From NCBI GenBank assembly GCA_022497155.1, contig MU385722.1:248001-312000 (forward strand): a stretch of DNA of 64,000 nucleotides. Reading direction: 5' to 3'. This stretch comes from Whalleya microplaca. Its lineage: Eukaryota > Ascomycota > Sordariomycetes > Xylariales > Xylariaceae. Positions 36,993 to 48,953 of the stretch are shown piece by piece (within the stretch, counting starts at the first letter, position 1; each line of letters begins with the position of its first letter). A program made the position numbers and the translations under genes. Below the pieces are notes generated by a model. The model had not been told where the DNA came from. It did no database searches and saw only the letters and a program-made list of their open reading frames with translations.

Positions 36993-39427
36993 ATGGAAGA
37001 CTGGTTCAAGGAATTTGGCAGGCCTGCCCTGCTCGATGCCCTTGCCGGTGTCTGTGATCGACTTGACGACGACTTCAACGCTGGTGCGCACTCCTTGATA
37101 TCAGTTTACCCCCAGCTCACCAATATTGATGTGTATATGTAGGCATCAAGTTGTATGTGCAAGAAAACGCACGGCTCACGACCGAGATCGAAGCGCTAAG
37201 GAGCAAGGTCTCCGAGATAGACCACTTAAAAGATGAGAATCGATCACTAAAGAAGGAAATTCAAAGCCTCACAAATAAGAATCGTAAATATGGTTCAACC
37301 GAAGACCAACCCAAGCTCCATGATGGCGGTCGAACACCTCTTGCACCCAGATCGGTGAATCAAGTCTCGATCACCGAGCCTCCTACTAAATCTACCAAGC
37401 CTAGCCATCTTCATGTCGATCGACTAAAGTCGTCTGAGCGCGAGAAGGAATACTTGAGAGCGGAAGGAAACTATGCAAAATTACAGGGGAAGTACTCAGA
37501 GCTTCAAGATGCTCATACAGAGTTACATCAACGACTTCGAGATAAGACGAAAGCCTACAAACAATGGATGGACCACGCGAACAAGTTGAACGAACAGTGC
37601 CAAAATCGTAGTCGAAAAATCAAGAAATTAGAAGCTAAACTGGCGGCGACGGCGGTCTCTAGCCCAGCAAATTTAAGTTTCTCTTCCACCGCCCCTGATG
37701 AACAACATATACATCCCTCGAAGCACCGCGGCTCAGATGTTGCAGATGAGCTTAGATTGGCCAGAGCAACTCCTATCCTGAGAGAATCACCTTTGAAATG
37801 GCCTCCTACAAGTATTTCCAACACTGATAGCCGCCCTACTACCGGTACCAGTTCAACAGCGCCGGCACCGATAGGTGACCTTTCTCGGACAAGCCGAACA
37901 GAGTCCTCCACACCTAGCTCAGAGACTCATGATAATACCAATGACGCAGAGGTGCCTCTTTTACCACCTCTACCCGAAGATCGGGACGGAACCGCCGACC
38001 TGGTAGTCGTCAAGAATGAGCCATCATCAGATGCTCCAGTAATGGTGTCTGAGCGTTGTTTACGCAAAAGAAAACAAGATGACCGGATAGAGCGAACCCC
38101 AGCCCTAACCAGAATAAAAAGCGAATATGACTCTGATGCGCTTGTCACTGATGAACGACGTCATTTTGCACCACATGAAAGCATTGATTTCGATGCGGAA
38201 GGTAGTAGAGTAGATACACCGAGGAAACGCACCCGATTAAACCTTGAACTTGAAGTCATGCCGTTAGCATACACTGTCGAAGCTTCACGGTCAGAAGCTG
38301 GTGGAACTCGGGCGATGAAGCGAGGAGGTTCTGCAATGGCCGTAACAACTCGACAGGATGACTCTCCCACTCGCTCACCAGCGGAGGGGGATCCTATAAG
38401 TGCCCCTGATCGACGACACACAGATACAGCTTCGCCAGATCTTCAGCCGCGCCGATCCTCAGCGCTCCACCCTTTAAGTCGCAACGTACTATTACCACCA
38501 AGAACAGAGACAAATCCGATGGCCAAACGAAAGGATTCGTCCTCGATGCAAGATGCTATCGACAGCCTCGCAGAAGATGGTGGCGAACATCATGCATCGA
38601 CGGCTTCAGAGAAGAAAAGACCAAAGGCAAGACGAGCGCTCCATAATCTTTTAAATGAGCCTTCCTCGGAACGCGAGGTCATCAGCCTCTCGACTCGAGC
38701 GCACCAAGAAAATACACCTACTGCAAAGCCTTTCCAATTCCAGATACCACAGAGACGTGAGCTCCCTTTCGGCAAGGATGGCCCGAAGAAAACGAACAAA
38801 GTACCGCGAGCTCCCGATACTCCAGCAGTGTCGAACAATAAGCGTATCTCCAATCCAAGGCGTGCCTCTGATGCTGCCACTACAAGGGGTGGTGGTGCAG
38901 GAGATACAACGCCCCTCCGGGAACGCACCAAGTCGAGGCTGCGTCTCGACGACTTCAAGATCAACCCCGGTGCCAACGAAGGCTACGGCTACGCCTACAC
39001 CGACGTCGTCCGGAACAAGGACCAACGAGCGTCCCTATCAGGCTGCGTCAACGAGAGCTGCTGCGGCGAGTCCTTCCGCGCGCTCGCGCGCTCCATGCGC
39101 TCCGCCACCGGACCCGTCGACTTCCAGGTGCTCCTGGAGAACTACCTAGGCGACGAGGCCTGGAAGTTGTCGACCATGTCGCCGCCAGAGAAAGAGAGGC
39201 TCTGGCTCGAGGCCAAGACGCGAGAGCTTTCCGACTCGCACGGCAAGCATCGACACCGGTACCAGCGCATGGCGTCGCCGCCGGGCTTCTGGCGGACGGA
39301 TTTCCCGAGCACCCAGGAGGGCGAGCGGGATAGGGAGGAGGCGGCTAGGATGGAACGCCAGATCGTCGAGGAGAGGTACCGGGAGGCCATGCGGCCTGGG
39401 GGGAGATGGCTGTTCAAGGATGAATGA
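36993..39427 (+). CDS. SAE2: Sae2/Ctp1/CtIP-family DNA-end resection factor
   Basis: Predicted nuclear cofactor of the Mre11-Rad50-Nbs1/Xrs2 complex that starts resection of DNA double-strand breaks (Sae2 in budding yeast, Ctp1 in fission yeast, CtIP in animals). Two exons, 36993-37083 and 37143-39427, with a 59-nt intron, give 791 residues. Seen: an N-terminal coiled coil at about residues 34-80 (Leu/Glu/Lys heptads), expected to oligomerise; a long, disordered, Ser/Thr/Pro- and charge-rich middle; and the conserved C-terminal domain with a Cys cluster CVNESCCGESF, the DNA-binding RHR motif at 734-736 and GFWRTDFPSTQE from 745. The length resembles animal CtIP and filamentous-fungal homologues more than the short yeast proteins. 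The ATG at 36993 begins MEDWFKEFGRPALLDAL, joining smoothly to the coiled coil. The last 0.5 kb is abruptly G+C-rich. Confidence 0.9.
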
Positions 39428-39491
39428 GATTCTGCTTGCTTATAGAAGTCGGGCGGCGCAGGGGTGACACTACATTACATCTTCACTGATA

Positions 39492-39533
39492 TTGGCTTGG
39501 CTTGGCTTGGCTTGGCTTGGCTGGGCTGGGCTT
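39492..39533. repeat. TTGGC pentanucleotide tandem repeat
   Basis: Six TTGGC units pass into a degenerate TGGGC run just past the stop codon of the Sae2-like gene. Confidence 0.9.
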
Positions 39534-40122
39534 GAGGTATGGTTATGGGTTAGGAGCATAGGTATTACGATTGCATGGAGGGGCGTATGGGATGTTCCAG
39601 TTAATAGTGCTAGAGAAAGGAATTATCCAAGTAGAGGGCACAATACAACAGCGACTACGGAATTTGCAGATGGTTACTCTGTATGATCATGGACAGTTAA
39701 GGTTATGCCCATCCATCATTGCCAATATGCATTGTATTTAGACCCTTGGAAGTTTATACTGTTATATGTGCCGACGTCTAGTTCCGTAGAACACCATCAT
39801 ACCAGTATACTGCACAAGAGCGATATAGTTAAATCGATCTTAAGTATTTATGTTAGAGTGTTGTCATGAAAACTTCCGTATCAACTAATACCTCACTTAT
39901 ACGATATAGGTTAGAGAAACATGAGTCTAGAACATCCAAGTAGTGCGAGTAGCTCGTAGAACTAGAATGGAATGTAGGCGGGGTAGATGCATATTGTCGA
40001 GAAATTACATGCAGTTTGCAAGCGGAAGACTAAGCCACGCAGGTAATACGGATACGTCAATAAGTGTGGCACAGTCGGTGAGTAACTAAGGGTTCAAGCC
40101 ACATGTACTATGAAAAGCAAAA

Positions 40123-40149
40123 AGGGTCTGAGGGTCTGAGAGGGTCTGA
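40123..40149. repeat. GGGTCTGA short tandem repeat
   Basis: Three near-identical GGGTCTGA-type units in tandem within the 5' flank of the Ubp3-like gene. Confidence 0.75.
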
Positions 40150-40761
40150 AAAGTTTAGACTGGAAAAAGTTCGAAAAGCAAATTAATAAATTAATAGTTG
40201 ACCTCATCTCGACCAACTACATACAACCTCCCAACCATCTGCCAGCTTCCTCCGACGCGCGACCCGTTCGGAGATTTTCTGCCGTATACTCATCCTCACT
40301 TACGCTTACGCATAGCACAGCCAACACAAGTCTGCGGTTTTATTATTCCTTCATCACGCTCCTTCTGACACCCGATGGCATTTTCTGTTTCACTGCTTCT
40401 TCTATGAGCCAGCAGCGCCACTCTTTTCCGTTGTCTCTGACGCTGTCTCTGTCCCTGTCTCTCACGCTTCCGGAAGTGGATCGGAGCTGATCAGTAATAA
40501 TAAAAAAGCGTCACGTCACGCACAGCCCTGCCTGACCAACCAACCGACACGCGCAACCACCACGGCCAAAACTCACCAAGGCCAACTATCTACGCAGTAG
40601 GTATTTCACACCATACCACATCGCGCCGTCGGTATCGCATCCAGCGCGCTGCGACTAGTTTGCGATCCAGACAATAGAGAAGGTCAGCGGTTATCACAGG
40701 CGGCAGCAGACGCTGTAGAAGTGGTGGATAGCCACTACTTCGTCATCCCCAAGCCGGCTAG

Positions 40762-43700
40762 ATGAACGGTACTCATCTGCCGGCTGGGCAGCCTATGCCA
40801 GGAGTTGTCAGCGGTGCAGGACCCGTGGCGAGGGGCCAGGTCGATATGGTGCCAGGACAAGGACCAACCGGTGGCCGAAGGCGGCCGCCGCCGCAGTATC
40901 CAACCCATCACCAATATCACCACCAGCAACATGTCAACCCCATCTATCACAACAGCTACATGAACCCCTACGCCAACAGCTACTACCCTCAAGTGCCTAC
41001 TCACTACCAGAATGGAGCTGTGCCGAACAACCCCTACGTGCCCTACAACCCCTACCCCCAGCGGTCTCCTCCCGCCATCCATCAACAGTATCCTCCCATC
41101 GTATCTTCCACCATGCAGCCGCCTCCCCAGCCTTACTCGCGACCTCCCCCTCCGCTGCAGCAACCTTCTCCCGCGCTCTCGACCCCTCCCCCGTATGTGG
41201 CCGTTGCGCCGCCTCCGCCAGTCCCTATTCCCGAGACGCCGTCATCCACGCACTCCTCCCAAGTCATTCCTTCTATTCCTCCTCCGTTGACGCCCCCGAC
41301 TCCCCATACCCAGGATGCCGCTCCTACTCCGTCCGAAGTCGAAATACGACCAACTAGGTCGCCATTCAGGCCTCCAGTAAGTCCTACGCTCTTGATGGGA
41401 ACCAGAACTTTTCAAGTTAATTCGCCACTCCGCCAGCTGCCCTGGTTATCGCGACCCGATTTGCCTTTCCCTGCCAGAGCCACGAAATCCAAGAAGAAGA
41501 GGCGGACCGTTAATGTCGATACCAAGCCAGTCGAGTTGCCTCCGAATCAGATGAAAGGCCTTGAGTCCAACGAGTCACGCGACGAGACTTCGGCAGAAAA
41601 TTCTTTCCCAGGAACGCCGAAACCGAAGTCTTCCGCGGTTGCTGATCAGGCTGCCGCTGCTGCTGAGCCGACATATTCCGAGACATCATCGACCCAAGAC
41701 TTGCCCTCAGAAAATGCGCAATCGACTTCACCCTCTACACCGCAGTCAGTACAGGCTAGTCAGACCTCTGCTACGTCTGTTACTCCTACCAAGCCTGTTA
41801 AACCCACATCTCGCGCTGCGGTTCCAGCTGTTCCCATCCTCCCCGTACGGCCAAAGGCAAGCCCAAAAGAGACGAGGGGTGCACCTAGCGCTGAGGTCAA
41901 GTCATCCGATGGGAAGCCGGCCACGCCGCAAACTGCCGCTGACAAGCCTGCTGGAGATGCGGTAGCTTCTACTGAGGCAACGGGAGCCGAAGCCAAACCT
42001 GAACCAGCCCCGGCGCCAGTGAAGACCGCTCCCAAACTCTGGACCGGTTTGTTTGCGCAGGCGGCACCTGCAGCTTCGCCCGCTGGTGTTGCTGGTACAG
42101 GGTCCTCCAGCACGGAGGTTGCTGTCAGCGGCGCTGCTGCCGATGGTACTGCTCCAGCCAACGGAAATGTAGGCACAGGGAGCTTTACCAAGTCCAATAC
42201 GAGCTCTTTGGCTGAAGCTCTGCGAGCCTACAGTGTAACTGGCAGCCAAAAAATTGCTTTTCTGGAGCCTAGGGGTTTAATCAACCCGGGCAACATGTGT
42301 TATATGAATTCCGTAAGTCACGAACTCTCCAGCTATCATCGGGTTAAGTGATACGTCGCTGACTTGGCTTCAAGGTTCTACAAGTCCTTATTTTCTGCAT
42401 TCCATTTTACGACTTCTTGGATCAAGTCAGCAAAAAAGCGGCGCATAGTTTTAAAAGCGAGACTCCTCTAATTGATGCTATGTAAGTCTACTGCATATAC
42501 CTATTCAATAGCGCGATCACTAATAGGAACTCTAAAAGGATCATGTTTATGCGCGAATACAAGGTGATTGATTCAGCTGCGTCTATCGACCAGCTCCGGC
42601 GGAGGTTGAAGAGTGAGGAACTTGAGCAATACGGTGATCCTTTCACCCCTGAGTTTGTCTATGATGCTATAAGGAAGCTTCCTAGATTTGCTAGCATGAG
42701 GGTAAGAATTTCCACTGTTGACGTATGCGTCTGAGAGCTAATATGGGTTGCGTAGCGTGGACACCAGCAGGATGCCGAAGAATTCCTCGGGTTTCTCTTG
42801 GAAGCACTACATGACGAATGCGCTCATGTAATGCGACATCCCCCTGACTCATCAGCTACGACCGCTGTCAATTCTTCAACCGCCACTCCCTCGGCGCTGT
42901 CCTCTCCTACAAGCACTACGGACGCCGACGACTGGCTGGAGGTAGGACGGCGGCAGCGTTCTGCGGTCACGCGCTCTTCCGGACACCCCGTCGCGTCCTC
43001 TCCCATCACCAAAGTGTTTGGTGGACAGCTGAGATCCGAGTTGAGAGTTCAGGGGCTGAAAACCTCGGTGACTCTGGAGCCTTTCCAGCCTCTACAACTT
43101 GATATTGGTTCCCCACAGGTGCATAACATTGTTGATGCCCTGAAGGGTCTGACGCGATCCGAGACTCTACACGGCGATTTCGGATCACCAAGGGGGAAGG
43201 ATGCGGTCGCCACGAAGCAGGTGCTCATCGAGTCCGTGCCGCCGGTGCTCATCCTCCATCTCAAGCGCTTTCAGTTTGACGCCGAAGGCACCGGCACCGT
43301 TAAGATCTGGAAGAAGGTCGGCTACCCGCTGGAACTCGAACTGCCGAAGGAGGTGTTCTCCCGGCAGAAGCGGAACGCCATCACGGCCGAAGGCGCGGGC
43401 TTCCCGAAGTACAAGCTCATCGCCGCCGTGTACCACCATGGCAAGAACGCAAGCGGCGGCCACTACACCGTCGATCTCAGGCGCCAGGACGGCCGCGAGT
43501 GGATCCGCATGGACGACACCGTCATCCGCCGAGTCCGAAGCGAGGAGGTGGCCGAGGGCGGCGTCGAGGAGGACAGCGCCAGCAAATCGGCGGCCTGGGC
43601 CGACAGCAAGAAAGACAGCAGCGTGGTCAGTGGCGGCTCCGGGAACAGGTTCGACGGCTTCGGCGACGAGGCCGGAGATGGCGAGGCTGGTGATGGCGAG

Positions 43701-43868
43701 GGAGGCTGGAACAAGGTCAAGGCGCCGGTGAACGGGGCCAAGAAATGGAGCTCCGTCGTCAACGGCGCGCCCATCAGCAACACTGCTACGCCGGCGAAGG
43801 GGAAGCAGGTTAAGGACAACATCAAGGACAACAAGGTCGCGTACCTGTTATTCTACCAAAAGGTCTAA
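40762..43868 (+). CDS. UBP3: ubiquitin-specific protease, Ubp3/USP10 type
   Basis: Predicted deubiquitinating cysteine protease. Ubp3/USP10 enzymes work with the Bre5/G3BP cofactor in vesicle traffic, ribosome turnover and stress responses. Four exons: 40762-42312, 42375-42481, 42539-42701, 42756-43868; introns of 62, 57 and 54 nt preserve frame, giving 977 residues. The first 500 residues are disordered and rich in Pro, Tyr, Gln then Ser/Ala. The catalytic domain begins GLINPGNMCYMNS with nucleophile Cys513, followed across the intron by VLQVLIFCIPFYDFL; next RGHQQDAEEFLGF (QQDA box), the VPPVLILHLKRFQF strand, and the histidine box ASGGHYTVDL with His843 and EWIRMDDTVIRRV. A Ser/Thr-rich insert containing DDWLEVGRRQRSAVTRSSG splits the domain, which is also a feature of Ubp3 homologues as far as I recall. 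The 3' 0.7 kb is strongly G+C-rich. Confidence 0.93.
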
Positions 43869-44052
43869 GAAGGGGCCAAGGGGAGGGAAGGTGAAGGTGG
43901 TTGGGGTTCATCATGAGTAGGACAGGACAGGACAGGCAAAAACACGGAACATGAAACAAACATGCGCTTGCTTTGCCTATCATCTGGGTGTCTACTTGTG
44001 ATCGATAGGGACTTCTTCTGGATGGAAACGGGGTGGTCGGGATTTGCGCCTA

Positions 44053-44053
<1 letters not shown>

Positions 44054-44087
<34 letters not shown>
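44054..44087. repeat. GGTGTC hexanucleotide tandem repeat
   Basis: Five GGTGTC units and a partial copy. Confidence 0.9.
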
Positions 44088-44283
44088 GAATATACGGCTG
44101 TATGTACCTTCATCGTGGGGGCGGTATACCGGACCGGACCGGCGCCTTGCAGAAAGAAGCGGGCAAGGAAGGAAGGCAAGGATAGGGAGGAGTTGGGCTG
44201 GGCTGGGCGGCGAGAAAAGCGATTTGGCTTGCCGGCTCCAGTCCACTAGTCATTGGCAAAACAAGTCATTAGGTTTCATACCG

Positions 44284-44305
44284 TCTTGTCTTGTCTTGTC
44301 TTGTC
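44284..44305. repeat. TCTTG pentanucleotide tandem repeat
   Basis: Four TCTTG units and a partial copy. Confidence 0.85.
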
Positions 44306-44665
44306 GATGGGAGGAGGGTAAAAGTAATACGCCGGCCCTAAAGCCGGACCAAAACAACAACTTCACTGTTCTTCATGGGCAGTATTTGGCATGCATGCGA
44401 TACCGAGATGTCGATGGCGTCCCGGTTGAGTGAATGCTGGGTGCGTGGTTGGATGGGTGAGGGCGGGGAGCAGGGGAAAGGGGTAAGGGCAGGCAGGGCA
44501 TAGGGGTGGGGGTGGGCGGGTAAAGGTTAAGTAGGTATGATATCTCTCACACACTCTCACGCTCTCACACTCCCACATACTTTCTCTGTGCGTGGTCGTC
44601 ACCGTCGTATGTTTTATTATGTATGACGTCTCGAAGCCTTGGAAAGAATCCCAGTATCCGCGCCT

Positions 44666-44699
44666 CTACCTACCTACCTACCTGCCTACCTACCTACAC
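44666..44699. repeat. CTAC tetranucleotide microsatellite
   Basis: CTAC units with one CTGC variant; the same motif recurs in several intergenic regions of the window. Confidence 0.85.
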
Positions 44700-44793
44700 C
44701 TACTTAGTTACGATACTACACTACTATAACTTGATAATGGAGACATGTTCACTATCTATCTTTCTTTTGCTGTAGACGTTAAGAGTATAGTGA

Positions 44794-44850
44794 TGATGAC
44801 GATGTTGATGATGATGGTGGTGGTGGTGATGGTGGTGTTGGTGGTGATGG
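44794..44850. repeat. GAT/GGT trinucleotide microsatellite
   Basis: GATGATGAC-type units pass into a GGT/GAT mixed run over about 55 bases. Confidence 0.8.
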
Positions 44851-45107
44851 GCGGACCTGATAGATGATTGAGTTTAGTCTCATGAGGATTACATCGTAAG
44901 GTTTCAAAATAGAGTCCTGGTGAGAGTGAGATTCAGGATCGTATTCGTATTCTGTGAGTAGCTATTTATCCTCATGTACTGTCCTGAAAAGGAAATTGAA
45001 CCAGTCTATTTTCCCACAATATCTTCTTATTTGCTCAAAACAACCTGAATTGCATGACCGCAAGTCGACGTGACACCACCCTTCAATGCTAGAAGGTCAC
45101 TGTCCGA

Positions 45108-47242
45108 CTACTCGTCAATCCAAGCACCGGGAATGGGCAATGGCTTGTCTTCGATCAACTCCCAGAATTCGCCAGCAAATCCGTCTGTTGGCTCGTCGAT
45201 GTGAATGCGCCAATCTTCTGGTCTGGGGCCGTATGTTATACCAATAAGGCGGAGCGCATCTAGCCAACCCCCTATCCTGATAATATTTAAGTCAATTTGA
45301 CGAAACAGTTCCATCTCGCGTCGTCCATAGTCATTGAGATCAACTCCTACTTGTCTCATAGCATCAAGCCAAGCTTCAAGTGTTCGATGCATAGATATAA
45401 GCGGCTTTCCTATGTTATATCGGCGACTTCCCATTTGCAAAGGGTGATAAAACCAAAGAAATGCCGCATCGTGTATCAGCACTATGAGTGCTGTACGCCG
45501 GTCTATATCGGTTGCATGGACATCAGGGGTCTGGCTTATAACTTCAACAGCAAGTGAGAACCAAGAGGACCCGTCTTCAATTGAATATATATCATCCAGG
45601 GAGGTGTTCCAGTAAAAAGATGAAGAAATCTTCCGGGCAATTGTTGATATCAGCGGTTGGTGACGAATATTAAAGAAGGATTGGCAGAGACCCCTAAGAT
45701 CAGCATTCCACTCAGGCTGTAGCATTGTCTTAAGAACGGCCGGAGAAAGTGTAGCAAGTATTGTAGCCTCATAAACTGCATTTATTCTCCCCAGAAGTGG
45801 CGTATAGGGATGGAGTGGGCATTGGTATGGAAGCAGCGCTTTGTAAGTTCTCAAATTATATAACCCCAATGCACACGAACATTCTGAGCGCAATATACAC
45901 GCGTCCTCGTCCACCGCAGGATCCAGCTGATGAACAAGCAGTAGTTCTTCAACTAGAAATTTTTCAGAGAGGAAATTGTCATAGAAGTGACACATACCCC
46001 TATTAAACCAGCTATTAAAGTGACTTGTCTTCATTTCTTCTCTTGGGGTCCTAAAGTGTTTCAGTCGTTAGCCAGTAATGCTCGAGATCAATCTAAATGG
46101 TCTGTTCATACAATCCGTGATTGTCATATTCTGAGGCACTCAGGCCCATATTTATCAAAAATCTAATCATATCAAGATTATATCCATACGCTGCGAACTG
46201 TAGAGGGTAAGCTAACCAGTACTGTATAAGTGTCGAAGAGGGAATCTCATCTCACATGAAGCAGATTTCGTCCTCTGCAATCGCGATCGTAAAGAGAAGC
46301 CTCACCGTTATCGAATAGCTGTTGGAGCTGCCGTGCTTTTCCACAGCGGGCAACGGAGAAAACTTGACTACCGTAAGGCCTAGTTGAATAAGAATTTATA
46401 TGAAACTGCCAGGCACCATGTGCCTTGAAACTCTGCAACTCCCAGGATTTTCGTAAAAGCCACTCTGGTACTTCAAGCCGGATACGTTGGCCGGATGAGC
46501 AAAGGGTAACGAAGACGTGACCAAAAATCGACCTGAAGGTGTCATTTCCTCGCTTTCGCTTGGGCTTTGTGATGCTCGCAGGCTGAGGCCTATACGAATA
46601 TTCTTGAGTCAAACCGATATCCTTGGGTGTAACGGATGCTGTCATGTTTTCTGAGATCCGCTGTAGTACACTTTCAGTCAGCTGGCTTGTCGAGGCAATA
46701 AACTCCTGAATGATTCTTTCAGGCTGGACCCGTGTAAGGGTACTAGCAAATCAATTAGACCCGCCCGAGCATACTATTTCAAGATATCCTCAACTCATCA
46801 CTTACATTAGGTAGGATTGCTGGGCGAAACTCAACATGCGTAGAGCTGACCCTAGTCGTTTCTCGAGTTTAGATAGCTGATCCTTCTTCAAGACGACTTT
46901 GATCGCGCCGAGCCTTTTGCTGGCTCTCTTGCGACTGTCAATGTGCATGTTCAGCTCGTTGACACATCCTGTCAAAGCAGCTAAAGCTTTATGGCAGTAT
47001 TCCGTGTTTCGCTTTGTAGCTGAATTATTCCAGAGCATTGATGGCAATTCTGGCATGTTGTTCTCTACTTCCCACAGAACAGGGCCAATACAGTCAATCT
47101 GCTGCATCAGGTCCGCGATGTTGTCGGGAACATCTTTGACTTCATCCCAAAGCCGTTTCAGCTTCAACACAGCCTTGCCCACTTGGCCAGCAATTTGAGC
47201 AACGGCTATGCCGCTTGCAGCAATACTGAGAGCTTCAGCCAT
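45108..47242 (-). CDS. ankyrin-type protein with fungal NLR/STAND-associated N-terminal domain
   Basis: Predicted protein of 650 residues. Four exons: 47242-46806, 46742-46256, 46197-46112, 46050-45108; introns of 63, 58 and 61 nt, all with GT..AG ends, keep frame. The N-terminus MAEALSIAASGIAVAQIAGQ and following helices with VPDNIADLMQQI resemble the helical domain found at the start of many fungal NLR-like and ankyrin proteins. A basic linker (KPKRKRG) follows, then a segment typical of this family (RIRLEVPEWLLRKSWELQ). One recognisable ankyrin repeat, GRNLLHFAAYGYNLDMIRFL to DNHGLTPRE, is rebuilt across two introns. The 310-residue C-terminal part has no assigned domain; DRRTALIVLIHDAAFLWFY and the end PGAWIDE recur in lineage-expanded fungal relatives, as I recall. 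There is no NACHT or NB-ARC nucleotide-binding motif. An in-frame upstream ATG at 47398 exists, but MAEALS is the usual family start. Function unknown. Confidence 0.8.
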
Positions 47243-48953
47243 GGCTGCTGGAATGGGTAGATGCACTAATGAGTTGGCGAGAGATACGAAGGAGCGATGA
47301 TAGAAAATGATGGTGGAGCGGAGTTGGAATGGCAAAAAGTGGGAAACGCAACGAGGCTCTCCCAAGCCATCAAAAGACCATAAATGCACTGCCCCCAAAG
47401 TCTGCCTACTCAGCTATCGGCAGAATATTGATTGGAGAAGAGAGTTACACAACATACAAAGCTCTTATCGGTCTATATGTGTACTATCACTACATGTAGT
47501 CTCGTATTCTGCACCAATCATCTTAACTAATTAACTTTTCAGTCGATTACTGATGACTAGAAAGTTATTCCCTACGATTTAATATCATGAGTGGCAAAGC
47601 GACGGCAAAAGGAAAACCGTCATGTCAGGTTAAATGACCGCTGATGGGCGAAACCCGCAAGTTGAGAATGAATAATAGATTATATCTACTCGAATTCAAG
47701 TTTACCTCGAAAGCTGTGTGGTTGTTGCTGTGGATTGGGTGTATGATTGCTGTGACTGCTGATAGATATTTGGGGTGTGTAAGGCTGCTTAACCAGCTCC
47801 ACACCCTATATAGAAAGGGGAAAGAAAGATAGTATTTACACATTTATGACTGTAGATCTGAAAATAAAATAAATAAAAATTGAAAATTAAAAAAAGACGC
47901 CGCCAGTAGACGTCTGGACTCCTGCCTACTGGTTCTGGAAATAGTTCCAAAGCTCATATTTCTGGGCTTGCCCAGCCGACCTCATGCCTGAGTGCAGTTA
48001 GGGAAACCTTGAAGGTAATAACATACTACCTACTCTATAGTTATTGCCCCCTGTGGACATATTCATATATGTGTGGTGCTTCTCTGTGAGGTCTAGATCC
48101 TGCTGTCCCTTCCCCTCCGTTACAGTGTCCTGCTCGGTCACTCGCCCAAAACTGTGCACCCCCCTGACTGCTGTCTTACCTGCCACTGCAAGCCACTGTC
48201 ACTGACGCTTACTACTGCCGCCATCTGCGGTCAACTGCCTCTGACATTTCTGTCGCCGTGACGCTTGTCGTCGGCCGGAGTCATCTCAAGATGCGGGGTA
48301 CTCATACTGATTCTATTCTTCAGTGTGGTGTTTTACTCCTTACTAGGTAGCATAGATCAAGTCATATTCTTGAAAATTATTCCTGTACTCTCATAGAATC
48401 ACCCATAGGTATCTTTTCAAGTGCAACGTTAGCGTGTAAGTACAAAGACGGGCAAAATAAAATAACATCGATGACACAATCATGTATATATCTGCTGACT
48501 GCCAAATCAAGCGAGATGTATCTTCAACCCCAAGGAGTGAGCCTGCTTCCTATGTATGTATGATCTAGCCGTCCGAATATCCTAAAACTCCTTACAATGA
48601 TGTTTGTAAATACAATTCCAGGATCCCATCATACCCCATAATTCGGTACCCTAATCTCATATACAGACCCGCTGGGAGTGTTAATTGGCATTGAAAACCT
48701 CGAGAGGACCAGCACATCTCAGGTCGCTTTCAAGCTGTTTTATGTCTTTTATCATGTACCAACCCAAACAAAATCAAATCATGAAGGATTTCCTCAAAGC
48801 GCAAAGACACCCATCCGCCCTGCTCCTCAAGCGGAAAGGGGATGTGTTGAATGTGATGTATAAACATAAGTTCCACTCAATCTATGAGCTTTGCGGATAC
48901 ATGAAACCACGAAACCAAGAAACCGATACTCACGATGATGCAAAGCCAGTGCT
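47243..48953. other. intergenic region
   Basis: About 1.7 kb between the ankyrin gene start and the end of the secreted repeat protein gene, both minus strand. Contains an A-rich tract near 47860-47895 and a CTG/ACTGC-rich stretch near 48170-48250. Short frames only; no gene supported. Confidence 0.5.

Larger units (their letters stand above)
39428..40761. other. intergenic region between tandem genes
   Basis: About 1.3 kb separating the Sae2-like and Ubp3-like genes on the same strand, holding the terminator of one and the promoter of the other. Contains a TTGGC pentamer repeat and a short GGGTCTGA repeat. A pyrimidine-rich tract with many CT-rich runs (about 40200-40460) precedes the downstream gene and is a plausible promoter. 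No gene seen. Confidence 0.55.
43869..45107. other. convergent intergenic region rich in microsatellites
   Basis: About 1.2 kb between the ends of the Ubp3-like and ankyrin genes. It contains GGTGTC, CTTGT, CTAC and GAT/GGT repeat tracts, and short frames produced by them. No gene is supported. Confidence 0.6.

Noticed and set aside
39492..39533. Telomere-like or CRISPR-like repeat
   Set aside because: Simple TTGGC pentamer run without spacers and unlike TTAGGG; ordinary microsatellite.
43962..44249. Small protein with a Ser-Val repeat
   Set aside because: Produced by the GGTGTC microsatellite; other frames give Arg-Cys or Arg-His repeats of the same DNA.
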